Assembly: GCF_000373585.1 (NCBI RefSeq)
Contig: NZ_KB891913.1
Coordinates: 1-39,399 of the forward strand
DNA length: 39,399 nt
Reading direction: 5' to 3'
From: Streptomyces sp. MspMP-M5
Lineage (GTDB): Bacteria; Actinomycetota; Actinomycetes; Streptomycetales; Streptomycetaceae
Shown one piece after another: positions 25,209-33,764 of this stretch. The notes below the pieces were generated by a model. It did no database searches. It was not told the DNA's origin and saw nothing but the letters and a program-made list of their open reading frames with translations. Both the position numbers and the translations under genes were made by a program. Each line of letters starts with the position of its first letter. The first letter of the stretch is position 1.

Positions 25209-26411
25209 GTGACGACCCGGACAGCCGATGATCTACTGGCCGAACACGGGGTGGATCCGCAGCGCGGCTTCCTCCCGCCGAAGGACCCGGTTCGGCGACT
25301 GCCGCCGGAGTTCACCGCCTGGGAGGAACTCACCGACGTACTGCCCAAGCTCCTCGCGGCCGGCCTCGTGCGCGAGGAGATCGACGCCCTGGGGCCGGCA
25401 CCCAGCCTCTCGCTCCTGACCAGACAGGATCAGCGGGAGCGGGCGATGCTGCTGCTCTCCTATCTGGGGCACGCCTACGTGTTCGCCGATGCCCATGCCC
25501 CAACAGCACGGCTGCCCGCTCAACTCGCACAACCATGGTGCGCGGCAGCGGACTTGGCGGGACGCCCACCGGTGCTCTCCTACGCCTCGCACGCCCTGGT
25601 CAACTGGCGACGCTTCGATCCCCAGGGGCCGGTCGCGCTGGGAAACATCGCCCGCCTGCAGAACTTCCTCGGCGGCCTCGACGAGGAGTGGTTCGTCCTG
25701 GTCCACGTGGCCATCGAAGCCTGCGCGGGCCCGGGCCTGCTCGCCGCCGGCCGCGCGCAGGACACGGCCGAAGAGGGCGACCCGGAACGGACCGCGGAGC
25801 AGCTGGTCCTGGTAGGCGACGTGCTGGAGCGGATGCTCAGCGTGCTGCGCAGGATGCCGGAGGGCTGCGACCCGTACATCTACTACCACCGCGTACGTCC
25901 GTTCCTCTTCGGCTGGACGGGAAACCCGGCTCTGCCGGAGGGAGTCGTGTACGAAGGAGTCGCTGCGCACGAGGGGAGGCCGCAGAAGTTCCGCGGCGAG
26001 ACCGGCGCGCAGAGCTCGGTCATTCCGGCCTTCGACGCCGTACTCGGCCTCGATTTCAGCAACGATCCCCTCGGAGCCCACCTCTTCGGGCTGCGGGAAT
26101 ACATGCCACCTCGTCACCGTGCCTTCCTCAACGCGCTCGCCCAGCGCACGCCGCTACGGCCCTTCGTGGCCGGCAACGCCTCCGTCAGCGTGCTTGTGGA
26201 CGCCTACAACAGGTGCGTCACCCTCAGCGGAGCCTTCCGCCGACAGCACCACGCCTATGCGGCCTCCTACATCCGCGCCCAACAACCCGCCTCAGCCGCC
26301 AACCCGGTGGAGACCGGCACGGGCGGCACGCCCTTCATGACCTACCTCCACCAGCACGCAGAGAACACCGACCAGTACCTCCTCTCCCACCAACCACACC
26401 ACTCACGCTGA
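25209..26411 (+). CDS. Indoleamine 2,3-dioxygenase-family heme protein
   Basis: A 400-aa member of the IDO/TDO fold family, heme enzymes that open the indole ring of tryptophan or related indoles. Family blocks seen: FLGGLDEEWFVLVHVAIEA, GLREYMPPRHRAFLNAL, the stretch FRRQHHAYAASYI holding the likely proximal heme His, and the C-terminal GTGGTPFMTYL loop. Length matches bacterial IDOs. GTG 25209 follows GAGGAG. It lies downstream of tgmAB on the same strand; it could modify Trp supply or an indole in another product, since the tgmA sequence shows little Trp beyond the leader motif. Confidence 0.88.
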   Translation: MTTRTADDLLAEHGVDPQRGFLPPKDPVRRLPPEFTAWEELTDVLPKLLAAGLVREEIDALGPAPSLSLLTRQDQRERAMLLLSYLGHAYVFADAHAPTARLPAQLAQPWCAAADLAGRPPVLSYASHALVNWRRFDPQGPVALGNIARLQNFLGGLDEEWFVLVHVAIEACAGPGLLAAGRAQDTAEEGDPERTAEQLVLVGDVLERMLSVLRRMPEGCDPYIYYHRVRPFLFGWTGNPALPEGVVYEGVAAHEGRPQKFRGETGAQSSVIPAFDAVLGLDFSNDPLGAHLFGLREYMPPRHRAFLNALAQRTPLRPFVAGNASVSVLVDAYNRCVTLSGAFRRQHHAYAASYIRAQQPASAANPVETGTGGTPFMTYLHQHAENTDQYLLSHQPHHSR

Positions 26412-27067
26412 AATCGCCTGACGTAGAGACCCGTACGACCGGCAACACACTCCGATGGGTGGTGGGCCCGTGGACCCGAGCCAAGCGCGGGCGAGGAACC
26501 GCTGCGTACCTGCCAACTCAGACGCTCACCCGCCGAGCGAAGCGTTGAGTCACAGAGTGGTGAAAGCGGCCGGGTGCGGTAGGGGAATGCGGGCAAGGCA
26601 GGGTCGGTCGGTCCACCTCCAACGTGTCAGGCTGACGCCGCGACTTGAGGGCCCATCAGGTCCGCCTGACCGGAGTTCCCGGGTCGCTCAGTGGCGACGG
26701 CGGTGGAAGATGCCCCGGCGCAGCTGCCCGTGGTGGGCCGCCGCCCCCGACAGGGGCAGGCGCCGAGGAGGGTGTCGAGGTAGCCGGGGCTGATGACGGC
26801 GCGCGGCTCGTGCTCGCATTGGCGGTTCGCTTCGGTGAGGCGCCCGCAATGGAGGGTGAGTTGGTCGCTGTGGTCGCCGAAGGCGACGTCAGACAAGCCG
26901 AGCGCCGCTCCGATGATGCCAGTCGGGGAGGTCGTTGACATCGCCGACAAGCCAGCACAGAAACCGATGATGTGCGCGTCGCGTTCGTGCTGGAGCCGAC
27001 GTCGGAGACGGCCCGCCTTGGCCCGGTCAGATGTCGAGTGCCAGAGCTAGACACCCCATGCCCCCGG
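26412..27067. other. Intergenic, possible gene remnant
   Basis: No intact gene recognised. A minus frame near 26627-27040 contains a locally protein-like run (TGIIGAALGLSDVAFGDHSD) but lacks a clear start and a known motif. It may be a decayed gene. Confidence 0.35.
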
Positions 27068-28165
27068 TCAGACCCGGTGGAGGTCGATCTCGATCTTCAG
27101 GCCCTTCTCGGTGCGGGTCTCGTGAAGGCGGCGCGGTTGATGGCTGCCGACAGAGCAGTCCGTCGCCTGGACGGAGAAGGAGATCACGGAATCCACGGCC
27201 CTGCCCTTGCGGTCCAGGTCCCGGACCTGACTCTCGCTCGTGACATCGAAGTTCGGGTCCATCGGATCCGGCTCGCCGACAACGTACGTCTCCGCGGTCT
27301 TCACATGGAACTCGGCTGCGGGCGCCGACTTGGAAAGATTCAGCCCGAAACCGCACACATCCGTGAATGGCTTGGCCCCCGGCTTGTGCTTGAGCGTGGT
27401 CACCTCGACCTTGCGGTCATTGCCGTCCAGGTAGAACCGGGCGGTGACGTCGTACGTCTCCGCCGCGAACTGCGCAACGCCCTCCCCGATGGCCCTGCCG
27501 AAGGAGCCCCCGGCATCCGCACCGCCGAACATGCTCCCGATCCCACGGCCGATCTCCGATGTGCCGTCCGGCAGCCGCACGGGCACGGCCTTGTACGTGC
27601 CCTTGTACGTGCCGATGTAGGACTCGAACGAGCCGCCGCACACCCGCGGTTCCTCCCTCGGCACCTCGGGCTGCTCGAAACGCCAGAACTGGAAGGGGCG
27701 GTCGTCGGAGGAGAGCGGGAGGCACTGCTCCAGCACGCCGCCCTCCTCGCGGCTGAGGTTCCGGATCCCCAGCCACATCCGGTAGCGAACGGTCTCTTCC
27801 GAGGCCCTCAAACTGGTGTCGTTACGAAGCCCGTAGCGGCCGTTCTCCTCGTCCGTGAGCTCCCAGTACGTCCGATCGACGCCCTGCCCCGCGCCGACCA
27901 GGTCCACGGCCTGAGCCTCGGCGCCTGATTTGCTCGGCACGTGAAGGTAGGTTCCGCGCTTCAGGTTTTGGAGGGTGTACAGGCCCGCGAAGCGCTCGCT
28001 CTCCTCGGGGGTGACCTGTTTCACCACCCACGACTGCTGGTCCTGGAACTTCGCGGCGAACTTCCGCTGCTGTGTGACGGTGTCCTGGGCGTGGTCCTGC
28101 ACGGTCAAGTAGAGGCCGGTGGCCTCGTTCTTGATCAGGTATGTGCCTTCGGTGAAGCTCCCCAC
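27068..28165 (-). CDS. Ricin-type lectin domain fused to CGG...DC...PRRL module
   Basis: A 365-aa protein without a signal peptide. The N-terminal half (about 1-165) looks like a beta-trefoil RICIN lectin: GTYLIKNEATGLYLTV, LQNLKRGTYLHV, WELTDEENGRYGLRN and the closing FQFWRF. The C-terminal half opens RVCGGSFESYIGTYKGTYK (Cys176), continues through Gly-rich and beta segments, and ends with ATDC (Cys337), PRRL at 344-347 and a charged strand. That half matches the secreted single-domain protein at 19074-19610 in order and spacing of the key residues. GTG 28165 has GAGGAG 8 bases before it. Probably binds a sugar or lipid head group; the missing signal peptide leaves its location open. Confidence 0.75.
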   Translation of the reverse strand: MGSFTEGTYLIKNEATGLYLTVQDHAQDTVTQQRKFAAKFQDQQSWVVKQVTPEESERFAGLYTLQNLKRGTYLHVPSKSGAEAQAVDLVGAGQGVDRTYWELTDEENGRYGLRNDTSLRASEETVRYRMWLGIRNLSREEGGVLEQCLPLSSDDRPFQFWRFEQPEVPREEPRVCGGSFESYIGTYKGTYKAVPVRLPDGTSEIGRGIGSMFGGADAGGSFGRAIGEGVAQFAAETYDVTARFYLDGNDRKVEVTTLKHKPGAKPFTDVCGFGLNLSKSAPAAEFHVKTAETYVVGEPDPMDPNFDVTSESQVRDLDRKGRAVDSVISFSVQATDCSVGSHQPRRLHETRTEKGLKIEIDLHRV

Positions 28166-28274
28166 GAATTTCTCCTCGCTCGACGCGATCGCTACTTACC
28201 CACCGTATGTGAATCCGTGCTTTCTGTAAGGAATGGTCTCAGTCAAGCAGAACCGGGGATGGGGCTGGCGGCCC

Positions 28275-28330
28275 CGGGCGTCCGGGCGTCCGGGCGTCCG
28301 GGCGTCCGGGCGTCCGGGCGTCCGGGCGTC
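28275..28330. repeat. Seven tandem copies of an 8-bp repeat
   Basis: CGGGCGTC repeats seven times without error in the gap between the ricin-domain gene and yjbQ. The GGG runs spaced by five bases could form a G-quadruplex on the plus strand. Eight is not a multiple of three, so it is not a coding repeat. Copy number is likely variable. Confidence 0.95.
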
Positions 28331-28533
28331 CGGAGTACGGTGACATGTGGACGTTCCGGCTTGGCGGACAACGGTCCGTGGGCCAATCCGGCTCCGTCGT
28401 CACCGGCCAAGGTGGCGGTAGACCGCGCCCCGCAACCAGGTCGGCCGGAATGACCGTTACCCGGCCGCCGTCGGCCTGCCACAGTCTCGGTGCGAACAAT
28501 CCCCGTGGAAGCTCGTGTTCTTCCGGAGGCACC

Positions 28534-29049
28534 ATGACGACCATTTCGAGCACACGGATCGACGTCACCACACACGACGACCAGCCCCCGGGCAGCTCGA
28601 TCGCGGTCTCGGCCCGACTCCGCGTCACCACCGGCGGCCCCGAAGGCATCACCGATCTCACCGGCGAACTCAAGCAACTGGCCGCTGGATCAGCCGTCGC
28701 CGAGGGCACCCTGCACGTCTACTGCGGCCACACCACCTGCGGCCTGATCATCAACGAACGCGACACCGGCCTGGACACCGACATGCGGGAGGTCCTGGAA
28801 CGCATCGCCCCGCACAGCGACAACCACCACTACTCCCACGACAAGGACCGCACCCCTGCGGAGAGGCTGCTGCACGGCGAACGCGACAACGGCCACTCCC
28901 ACGCCCGCGCCATGCTCGCCACTCACCCCGAGCTGCACATCCCCATCACCGCCGGCAACCTCTACTTGGGCCAGTGGCAGGCGATCATGCTGGCCGAGTA
29001 CGACGGCCCCCGCACGCGAGAACTCCTCGTCCGTCTCCACACCGCCTAG
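28534..29049 (+). CDS. yjbQ: YjbQ/UPF0047 family protein
   Basis: A 171-aa protein of the widely conserved YjbQ family, reported to have weak thiamin-phosphate synthase activity; the true role is unsettled. The core LHVYCGHTTCGLIINERDTG, the HYSHDKD and GHSHARAML His-rich stretches and the C-terminal signature GQWQAIMLAEYDGPR are all in place. ATG 28534 has GGAGG upstream; the longer frame from 28345 has no support. Confidence 0.93.
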   Translation: MTTISSTRIDVTTHDDQPPGSSIAVSARLRVTTGGPEGITDLTGELKQLAAGSAVAEGTLHVYCGHTTCGLIINERDTGLDTDMREVLERIAPHSDNHHYSHDKDRTPAERLLHGERDNGHSHARAMLATHPELHIPITAGNLYLGQWQAIMLAEYDGPRTRELLVRLHTA

Positions 29050-29126
29050 CAACGCCCGGGTAAGCCTCTGGCCGGACCTCTGGTATGCGTGCGCCACGAC
29101 CGCTGCTGCCACCGCATCCCCATCCG

Positions 29127-29150
29127 GCTGCGGTGGCAGGCCACCGCAGC
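29127..29150 (+). terminator. Terminator-like hairpin after yjbQ
   Basis: GCTGCGGTGGC and GCCACCGCAGC form an 11-bp perfect stem around two bases, 78 bases after the yjbQ stop. No T-run. Confidence 0.7.
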
Positions 29151-29202
29151 GGCACGATCCGACCCAGGCACCCCACTCCGCCTTGAACGTGACAACGTCT
29201 CG

Positions 29203-29218
29203 TCGACCTTATGGTCGA
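29203..29218. terminator. Small hairpin TCGACC-TTAT-GGTCGA
   Basis: A 6-bp stem and 4-base loop downstream of the decarboxylase on the minus strand; a possible terminator for that gene. Confidence 0.4.
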
Positions 29219-29295
29219 GCAGGCGGACGGAAGGCATGCCCACCCGCGCGGGTCCTCGCAGTGCCCTGGTGGCGCACCGTCCGGTAAAGCCAGGA

Positions 29296-30510
29296 TCAGG
29301 GAGCCAGGGGACGGCGCCGCCGGGACTGTGTGTGATATGAGCCGGTGAATAGTCCGGCCGTCCGTTTCGGCTGTTCCAGGACCCCGATGCGCTGTCCTTG
29401 GAGCAGTTGCAGCGCGGGGAACCGGTCTTTTTCGAACAGCAGGATGTTCAGCGACCCGCCGTACTTGAAGTTCCCGATCTTCTCTCCCTTTTCGACCGGG
29501 ATCGGCTGCTTGAGGGGGCCCTTGAACTTGGGTAGGAAATTCACGGAGGCGATCGAGTTGAGGCCGACGGGCACCACCCCGACGTACCCCACGCCTTGTG
29601 AATGTCGATCGGCGTCCGGGTACGTCGTCTTGATGATGGTGTATCCCCGGCGGAAGTGATCGAACATCGCGTAGTCGTAGCCGTAGCCGACGTTCCCTTT
29701 GTTGAGCAGTTCAGGGAAGTCCCGCATTCCGTAGTAGACACCGCCGATGTCGTCGCGGGCCTCCACCACCTCACCCGCCACCGGGGCGTGATACCAGTGG
29801 TAGCTGTCGGGCATGAGGATGCACGACACTGCCGTACCGCCGATGAAGCTGTCGGCGTACTGGGAGTTGTCGAGCAGCTGCCGGACGTTCATGGTCACGG
29901 TCTTGACGGGGATCGGCGTGGTTTCGGTCAATTCATCGACGATCATGTTGATGACGCAGTCGGCCGGCGCGACCACCACGCTGTTGTCATCCTTGGCGTC
30001 GATCGGCCGCTTACCCTCCTTGAGCTCCCGGACGAAGAACTCATTGAAGTTCGGCCAGTCCTCGATCTTGTAGTCGGCCATGCGCTTCGGCCCGAGCTCT
30101 TCGACCCACTTCTTGATGAGTTCTTTCGACTCCGGCGAGTCCATCTGGATGCCTTGCAGGTTCGTGAAGTCGGCGGTCATCTTGTACCCCGGGCCGGAGG
30201 TCACAAAGACCATGCCGTAGTCGTTCTCGTAGTTGAGCCAGCTGAACTTCTCGATGTAGTCCAGCCCGTTGTTGACCCCTGACTGCCAGTCGTACCATTG
30301 CTTGAAGAAGTCACACAGGAACTGAATGTCTTTGTTCTTCCAGTCGCACCGCACTTCCGGCGGCGTGTCCTCCGGGAATGGCACCACGTTCTTGACCGCC
30401 GCGTCATACATGGTCTTGAAACCCTCGTGGTCGGTTTCGTACCACCTTCTGATTTTTTTGAGAAACCCTTCGAGACTCTCCGAATACCATTCGTCGTCGC
30501 CCTGCATCAT
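29296..30510 (-). CDS. Pyruvoyl decarboxylase, phosphatidylserine-decarboxylase family with N-terminal extension
   Basis: A 404-aa enzyme. The C-terminal two thirds hold the PSD core: VVVAPADCVINM with the catalytic Asp, MPDSYHWYHAPVAGE with the catalytic His, and FKYGGSLNILLFE where Ser353 should be cut to form the pyruvoyl group; classical PSDs have LGST here. The first 150 residues (from WYETDHEGFKTMYDAAVKN to about KKWVEEL) resemble the PSD-associated domain found in soluble relatives such as the fungal tryptophan decarboxylase PsiD. There is no membrane helix. An amino-acid rather than phospholipid substrate is therefore plausible, but that is inference. The first ATG at 30510 and the next codon are both Met. 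Confidence 0.88.
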   Translation of the reverse strand: MMQGDDEWYSESLEGFLKKIRRWYETDHEGFKTMYDAAVKNVVPFPEDTPPEVRCDWKNKDIQFLCDFFKQWYDWQSGVNNGLDYIEKFSWLNYENDYGMVFVTSGPGYKMTADFTNLQGIQMDSPESKELIKKWVEELGPKRMADYKIEDWPNFNEFFVRELKEGKRPIDAKDDNSVVVAPADCVINMIVDELTETTPIPVKTVTMNVRQLLDNSQYADSFIGGTAVSCILMPDSYHWYHAPVAGEVVEARDDIGGVYYGMRDFPELLNKGNVGYGYDYAMFDHFRRGYTIIKTTYPDADRHSQGVGYVGVVPVGLNSIASVNFLPKFKGPLKQPIPVEKGEKIGNFKYGGSLNILLFEKDRFPALQLLQGQRIGVLEQPKRTAGLFTGSYHTQSRRRRPLAP

Positions 30511-30942
30511 TTTCGCTTCCCCTGCCGCATGAAGGATGTAGTCCCGACATCCTTAACCAGGCACATTCGATCTGAAGCCAGCCGTCCCAGGACTTCACCA
30601 GCACGGCGCCCCACCCCACGGGCGTACCAGGAGCAGGAGATCCAGCCTTGGAGGGAACACGTCGACACGCCCGCACAGAATTTCCTACGGATTTAGACGG
30701 CGTCCTACCCGGCGAGGAGCACGAGGCGTTTTCAGCAGTACAGGGCGGCTGCGAGGCCGAGAACCCCGCCTTACCGAATCAGACTTTCCGGGCCCGGTAG
30801 GAACAGCGATACGACCGTTGAGGCTGAGCATGATCATGTAGCCAGTCAGGGCAGTCTGGGGCTGGCCGGCCACTGGCAGAGCCGATCGGCGCTGGGCCGA
30901 CCGTTCCGCTACGGGCGCTGGGCATCTCGCCGAGTACGGCTC
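30511..30942. other. Intergenic, no gene recognised
   Basis: Upstream region of the decarboxylase. No coding signal, repeat or hairpin stands out. Confidence 0.5.
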
Positions 30943-31482
30943 TCAGGAACGTTCCAGGCGGGGGCCACTGCCGATGGTTGTGCCGGCCCTCCGCTGATAG
31001 AGCGCACCTGAACTCCGGTGCGGCAGATCGACGGTCCGGACCTTCTCGAACCCTCGGCCTTCGTAATAGCGGCAAAGGTCGGCGTTGGTCTTCCACACAT
31101 CGACGCGGAGCCAGCGCTTGCCTGCCTCTTTCGCTTCCTGTGAGGCCCAGTCGAGCATCGCGGCTCCCAGGGCCATGCCTCTGGCGGTAGGACGGGTGAC
31201 CAGCCGGTGTGCATAGAGCGCGCCGGCAGGGGCATCACCCGGTAACCAGAATTCGGGATCGGCGAACCCGTCGACGGTGACCGTTCCGAGGTAGGAGGCG
31301 CCGTCGAGCGCGACGTATACGTTCCCGCGTGCAATGTCCCGGGAGATGTTCTTGGTGTCTGCCGGGTACTGCCACTGGTCGATTCCGCGAGAGCGGAGCC
31401 ATGCCGCTGCCTCATCCCGCATAGTGGCGACGACGTCTGTCTCGTCGGCGCGGGCGGATCGAAGGATGAGGCGGTCACACAT
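30943..31482 (-). CDS. GNAT-family N-acetyltransferase
   Basis: A 179-aa acetyltransferase that would move an acetyl group from acetyl-CoA to an amine. The fold is readable from LILRSARADE at the N-terminus through the strand YVALDGASYLGTVTV to the CoA loop region LVTRPTARGMALGAAML, and then LRVDVWKTNADLCRYYEGRGFE, the typical C-terminal motif. ATG 31482 has AGGAGA upstream; an inverted repeat GGTCAC-N4-GTGACC (31474-31489) covers the start codon and could affect translation or binding. Substrate unknown. Confidence 0.9.
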   Translation of the reverse strand: MCDRLILRSARADETDVVATMRDEAAAWLRSRGIDQWQYPADTKNISRDIARGNVYVALDGASYLGTVTVDGFADPEFWLPGDAPAGALYAHRLVTRPTARGMALGAAMLDWASQEAKEAGKRWLRVDVWKTNADLCRYYEGRGFEKVRTVDLPHRSSGALYQRRAGTTIGSGPRLERS

Positions 31483-31677
31483 GTGACCCTGTCTCCTACT
31501 CGTGGCGTCGGACAAAGGAACCGGCGGCCTTGCGGCTTCGGTACACGATGCACCCGCGACGCCTGCTCCGTCTCGCAGGGGATCAGCCGGATGCGGCGGG
31601 CCTGGAAGGTGAGCAGGTCCAACAGCCACCGGCCGAACGCGACCACATAGTCCAGACACCGTCTGCCAGCCCGGCCG

Positions 31678-31972
31678 ATGAGTGCGCAGCCCGAAGAAGC
31701 CCCGCCCCGCCGGCCCCGGCCGCCGCCGCCCAACTCCTCGCCCAGCTGCACGGCGACCGCCGCGCCGGCATCTGGGTGCCGGCTCTCGAGCGGGACTGGG
31801 CCGCGGCCTGGAAACCTCCCGGGACACCTACAGCCTCTTCCCGCTGCACGATGTCGTCCGCGCCTGGCAACTGCGCCGTGCCGCGGCCCCGGCCGTCGGC
31901 GCGTACCTGGACTCCGGCCGCGACGAGACCGACTTCGTGGACCTCGACGACATCCTCGGCGCCCGCCGGTGA
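31678..31972 (+). pseudogene. DUF6247-like protein, two frameshifts
   Basis: Three frames must be joined to read one protein: MSAQPEEAP at 31678; then AQLLAQLHGDRRAGIWVPAL and ERDWAAAW in a second frame; then SRDTYSLFPLHDVVRAWQLR and the acidic end DETDFVDLDDILGARR in a third. The pieces follow in the right order without gaps, like the small DUF6247-type proteins of actinobacteria. The stop at 31970-31972 lies just before the RelE-like gene, the usual antitoxin position. Either a decayed gene or one with two sequence errors. Confidence 0.6.
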
Positions 31973-31982
31973 CCGGTGGACC

Positions 31983-32228
31983 GTGGCGGTGTGCCTGTCC
32001 CCACAGGCCGCGAGGACGCTCATCGAGCTCCCCGAGCCCGCGCAGGAGACGGTCCGCGACATCCTGAACATCGCGGGGCACTCTCCCTGGGGCTGGCCCC
32101 AGTGGCACGTCGGTGATCCGGAAGGCGAGGACGTCCGCGCTGCCTCCATCGGGCAGCTCTCCGTTGTCTACGTGATCAACCGCCTCACCCAGCACCTGTC
32201 GGTCCTGGACATCATCTGGATCGGGTAG
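31983..32228 (+). CDS. Small RelE/ParE-like protein
   Basis: An 81-aa basic-to-neutral protein, from AVCLSPQAARTLIELPEPAQ through VRAASIGQLSVVYVINRLTQ to SVLDIIWIG. The order helix pair, then beta-strands ending in VLDI, matches small RelE/ParE-type toxins. I see no certain catalytic residues. The GTG at 31983 is the nearest usable start; the frame is open further upstream. It follows a broken DUF6247-like gene, as toxin follows antitoxin. If it were an active toxin without its partner it should be harmful, so it may be harmless or its partner intact in the real genome. Confidence 0.55.
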   Translation: MAVCLSPQAARTLIELPEPAQETVRDILNIAGHSPWGWPQWHVGDPEGEDVRAASIGQLSVVYVINRLTQHLSVLDIIWIG

Positions 32229-32589
32229 CTCCGTACTCGCGCGTCGACCTCGGCATTGCAGCTGCCGGCGTCGATGCGTCCACTGTCGACGAGGACGCTG
32301 ACGGCTACCGCGACGACGCCACCGTCCTCGTGCTCCTACGCCGCACCAGCTGACTGGCCGACACCGTCCTCGTCGCAGCCGCCGCCCCTCACAGGTGCCT
32401 GGCCCAGCGGATCGCCGCACGACACCGTGCCGCGTTCACTCCGGACAAGCCAAGCGCGGCGCGAGCTGGTCCCGCCGCGCTCCCCCCCGATTGGCGATGA
32501 GGAGGGCGGCGCGTCGGCTGCGGACGGGCTCGGGTGCACCGTCCGCAGCCGATGCCAGCCAGGGTGGTTGCTGGCGTGCCGGTGAGGGA
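32229..32589. other. Intergenic, no intact gene
   Basis: A short frame ending at about 32352 (DADGYRDDATVLVLLRRTS) looks like the C-terminal end of a lost gene. Nothing else is recognised. Confidence 0.35.
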
Positions 32590-33297
32590 TCAGCGGACGA
32601 TCTTGACGCCGAAGTGGTTGCCGATGCCGAGGGCGAGGCCGATGGCGCCGTGCATGTGGGCGTACATCTCCATGCCGCGGGCGGCGACGAGGTCGCCGAG
32701 GTCGAGGATGTCGGTCCAGCCGTAGGATTTCAGCAGCTCGGTGACGGTCTGCTTCGCCTCGGCGTCGTTGCCGGCGAGGAACATGGTGTGGTCGCCGCCG
32801 ATGGCCTGGGGGTTGACGACGGTGTCCTGTTCCTGGGTGACGAAGGACTTGACGACCTTCACATCCGGCAGGGCGCGCTGGATCTGCTCGGCGAGGCTGT
32901 CGGTGTCGCAGGGGTCGAGCTTGGGCATGGTGCCGAAGGGGGTCGGCCAGGGATGTTGCATCTGGGCGCCGTAGAGGTAGGGGACGGCGTAGTCGATGAG
33001 GGTCTTGCCGGCGAGCTGGTCGGCGATGGCGGTCAGAGCCACTAGGGCGCTGGCGCCGTCGATGCCGTTGATCACGAGGTCGGCGGCGGCTGCGGCGTCG
33101 GCGAAGGTGTGCAGGTGGATGCCGGGGTGTTCGGCGAGGAATTGCTGATAGGGCGGGTTGCCCATCATGTCGGGTTCGGTGCGGGTGAGGGTGGCCTCGG
33201 GGTCGCGGGTGCCGACATGGACGTCGTGGCCGAGGTCGAGGAGCTTGGCTGCGTGGGCGCGGCCGCCGCCTCCGGTGCCGAGAACTGCGATCTTCAT
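32590..33297 (-). CDS. F420/NADP oxidoreductase-type Rossmann protein
   Basis: A 235-aa dehydrogenase-like protein related to coenzyme F420-dependent NADP reductases. It begins MKIAVLGTGGGGRAHAAKLL, the dinucleotide-binding loop, then HVGTRDPEA, and ADLVINGIDGASAL at the end of the Rossmann part. The C-terminal section ITG-like GGDHTMFLAGNDAEAK and GDLVAARGMEMY fits the family. ATG 33297 has AGGAG upstream; the longer frame adds an unconserved 41 residues. Last gene of the VOC operon (55-bp gap). It could supply or use reduced F420 or NADPH for a compound handled by the VOC proteins. Confidence 0.88.
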   Translation of the reverse strand: MKIAVLGTGGGGRAHAAKLLDLGHDVHVGTRDPEATLTRTEPDMMGNPPYQQFLAEHPGIHLHTFADAAAAADLVINGIDGASALVALTAIADQLAGKTLIDYAVPYLYGAQMQHPWPTPFGTMPKLDPCDTDSLAEQIQRALPDVKVVKSFVTQEQDTVVNPQAIGGDHTMFLAGNDAEAKQTVTELLKSYGWTDILDLGDLVAARGMEMYAHMHGAIGLALGIGNHFGVKIVR

Positions 33298-33352
33298 GGA
33301 GAAACTCCTGGTTGTGCGTGGGGTGTTGATGACTTCAGGCGTGTTTCGGCGG

Positions 33353-33736
33353 TCAGTGCTGTCGCTTTTGGGTGACGCCGATGATGTAGCCGTTGAGGTC
33401 GCGGAAGTAGAGCGCCACATTGCCGCTGCCGGCGTCGACCGGGCCCTTGATGACGTCGATGTGGTCGCGGTGCTCGTCGACCCAGGCGTCGAAGTCGTCG
33501 ACTGCGAGGTAGTGCATGCCGCAGCAGCCGGGCGGGGTGTCCTTCAGGGGCGGCAGCCAGATGCCGAGCAGGTCGGTCTGCTGGAGCATGAAGGCGAACT
33601 CGCCGCCGTAGGTCAGGACGCGGATGTGGGCGCCGGGCGGGGCCGGGAGGGCCTGGAAGCCGAGCTTCTCGTAGTAGGCGATGGTCTCGTCGAGGTCGTT
33701 GACGCCGAGGCAGGCGGAGATGGCGGGAGTGTGCAT
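33353..33736 (-). CDS. VOC-fold (glyoxalase/bleomycin-resistance) protein 1
   Basis: A 127-aa vicinal-oxygen-chelate protein of two beta-alpha-beta-beta-beta halves: ISACLGVNDLDETIAYYEKL at the start, MHYLAVDDFDAWVDEH opening the second half, and YFRDLNGYIIGV at the end. Metal-binding VOC enzymes usually have a Glu in the last strand (GNxxEL); this has GYIIGV, so it may bind a ligand without metal, like drug-sequestering members. AAGGA precedes the ATG. Confidence 0.88.
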   Translation of the reverse strand: MHTPAISACLGVNDLDETIAYYEKLGFQALPAPPGAHIRVLTYGGEFAFMLQQTDLLGIWLPPLKDTPPGCCGMHYLAVDDFDAWVDEHRDHIDVIKGPVDAGSGNVALYFRDLNGYIIGVTQKRQH

Positions 33737-33764
33737 GAGGGGACTGTCCTTCGTGCTGAGTGTT

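Noticed and set aside
26627..27040. Possible minus-strand gene, first thought to hold a terpene synthase NDL motif
   Set aside because: The VNDLP string appears only in another frame and lacks the S and KE residues of the motif. No other family signature.
28275..28330. CRISPR-like array
   Set aside because: Repeats are 8 bp without spacers; a simple tandem repeat.
32229..32352. Tail of a phosphatase-like or other enzyme (DDATVLVLLRR)
   Set aside because: Only about 35 residues, no start and no catalytic motif.
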